This document shows, piece by piece, positions 38,528-38,727 of a stretch of DNA of 38,727 bases (its first letter is position 1; every line of letters starts with the position of its first letter). This DNA is from a virus. Below the pieces are notes generated by a model that saw only the letters and a program-made list of their open reading frames with translations, made no database searches and had not been told where the DNA came from. Location of the stretch: the IMG/VR virus record IMGVR_UViG_3300028417_000001, positions 1-38,727 of that record; one strand, given 5' to 3'. The translations under genes and the position numbers were made by a program.

Positions 38528-38727
38528 CTATGTATCTGCAGATGGCTTGATAAATTCTTTGGCGTGTTCCCTAAATTTTCTAGCTGATCTTTTTGCTTCT
38601 AATTCTGAGCCGTATCTTTCTCCAACTGCTTTGCTATTCAATGTCCCAATCCATGACCGCTTAAAATCTTTATCGTGCAATAGTTTGCATCCGACCCATT
38701 CAGCGTTTGCAAACTTTGTTGCTCGTT
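38528..38727 (-). CDS. Small basic protein, C-terminal part (gene crosses the circular junction)
   Basis: Second appearance of the junction gene. The frame enters at the right edge within the terminal repeat and ends at the TAG at 38528-38530. On the circle the gene is 38528-38600 plus 1-152, 74 residues, ending in KEFIKPSADT. Confidence 0.75.
   Translation of the reverse strand, partial: RATKFANAEWVGCKLLHDKDFKRSWIGTLNSKAVGERYGSELEAKRSARKFREHAKEFIKPSADT
38601..38727. repeat. Terminal direct repeat, right copy
   Basis: Exact copy of bases 1-127. It should be trimmed once when the genome is circularised. Confidence 0.95.

Noticed and set aside
1-38727. tRNA, rRNA, insertion sequence or CRISPR array
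   Set aside because: No cloverleaf, transposase gene or repeat-spacer array was noticed on either strand by reading; a dedicated tRNA scan was not possible here.

Overview
This window is a complete phage genome. Its first 127 bases (1-127) are repeated exactly at 38601-38727, so the sequence closes into a circle of about 38,600 bp. The map opens inside a small gene (start 152, stop 38528) that is intact only when the ends are joined. Every convincing gene lies on the minus strand, so transcription and gene order run from high to low coordinates. The DNA is AT-rich and densely packed. Many neighbouring genes overlap by ATGA, GTGA, TTGA or TAATG, and GTG or TTG starts are common. The host is Gram-negative: there is an i-spanin gene with a lipoprotein o-spanin gene embedded in it, an M15-type endolysin, and a second lipoprotein. 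The long tape measure (TP901 type), tail tube, lambda-like G/GT frameshift and tail-terminator-like protein indicate a siphovirus. I see no integrase and no divergent repressor region, so a virulent lifestyle is likely but not proven.

Layout in the order of transcription. (1) 38.5-37.2 kb: small early or regulatory genes under two strong promoters. One promoter has a perfect palindrome in its spacer and the other is threaded by direct repeats; a short Cro-like helix-turn-helix (HTH) gene is included. (2) 37.1-33.4 kb: a LuxR-type HTH protein, two exported small proteins, terS, two unknown proteins and two tiny genes leading into terL. (3) 33.4-24.8 kb: terL, DUF4055 portal, MuF-like protein, scaffold, major capsid protein, connectors, tail terminator and tail tube. 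Two terminators bracket a small gene after the capsid gene. (4) 24.7-16.6 kb: tail chaperones G and GT with a GGGAAAC slippery site, tape measure, and distal tail or fibre proteins. (5) 16.6-14.3 kb: envelope lipoprotein, endolysin, spanins and holin, closed by an intrinsic terminator. (6) 14.2-8.7 kb: early genes, including an HNH-like protein, a RecE-like exonuclease, a Rad52-like annealing protein and a GemA homologue. No polymerase, primase or helicase is visible. (7) 8.7-1.6 kb: DUF3560 protein, adenine methyltransferase, DUF488 protein, then an overlapping cassette of GNAT acetyltransferase, PLP racemase-like protein, ATP-grasp ligase, GCS-type amidoligase (with a GNAT-like C-terminal domain) and ParB-like protein. 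(8) 1.5-0 kb: very small proteins, several rich in cysteine.

The most unusual content is the amidoligase, ATP-grasp, racemase-like and acyltransferase cassette at about 1.6-6.6 kb. It looks like a non-ribosomal peptide or amino-acid ligation pathway. Its product could decorate the host envelope, a protein or phage DNA; the ParB, DUF488 and methyltransferase neighbours keep DNA modification open. Five early promoters share one design: a TTGACA-like -35, a CAAACAAAAC-like spacer and a -10 box 17 or 18 bp downstream. This suggests a coordinated early regulon.
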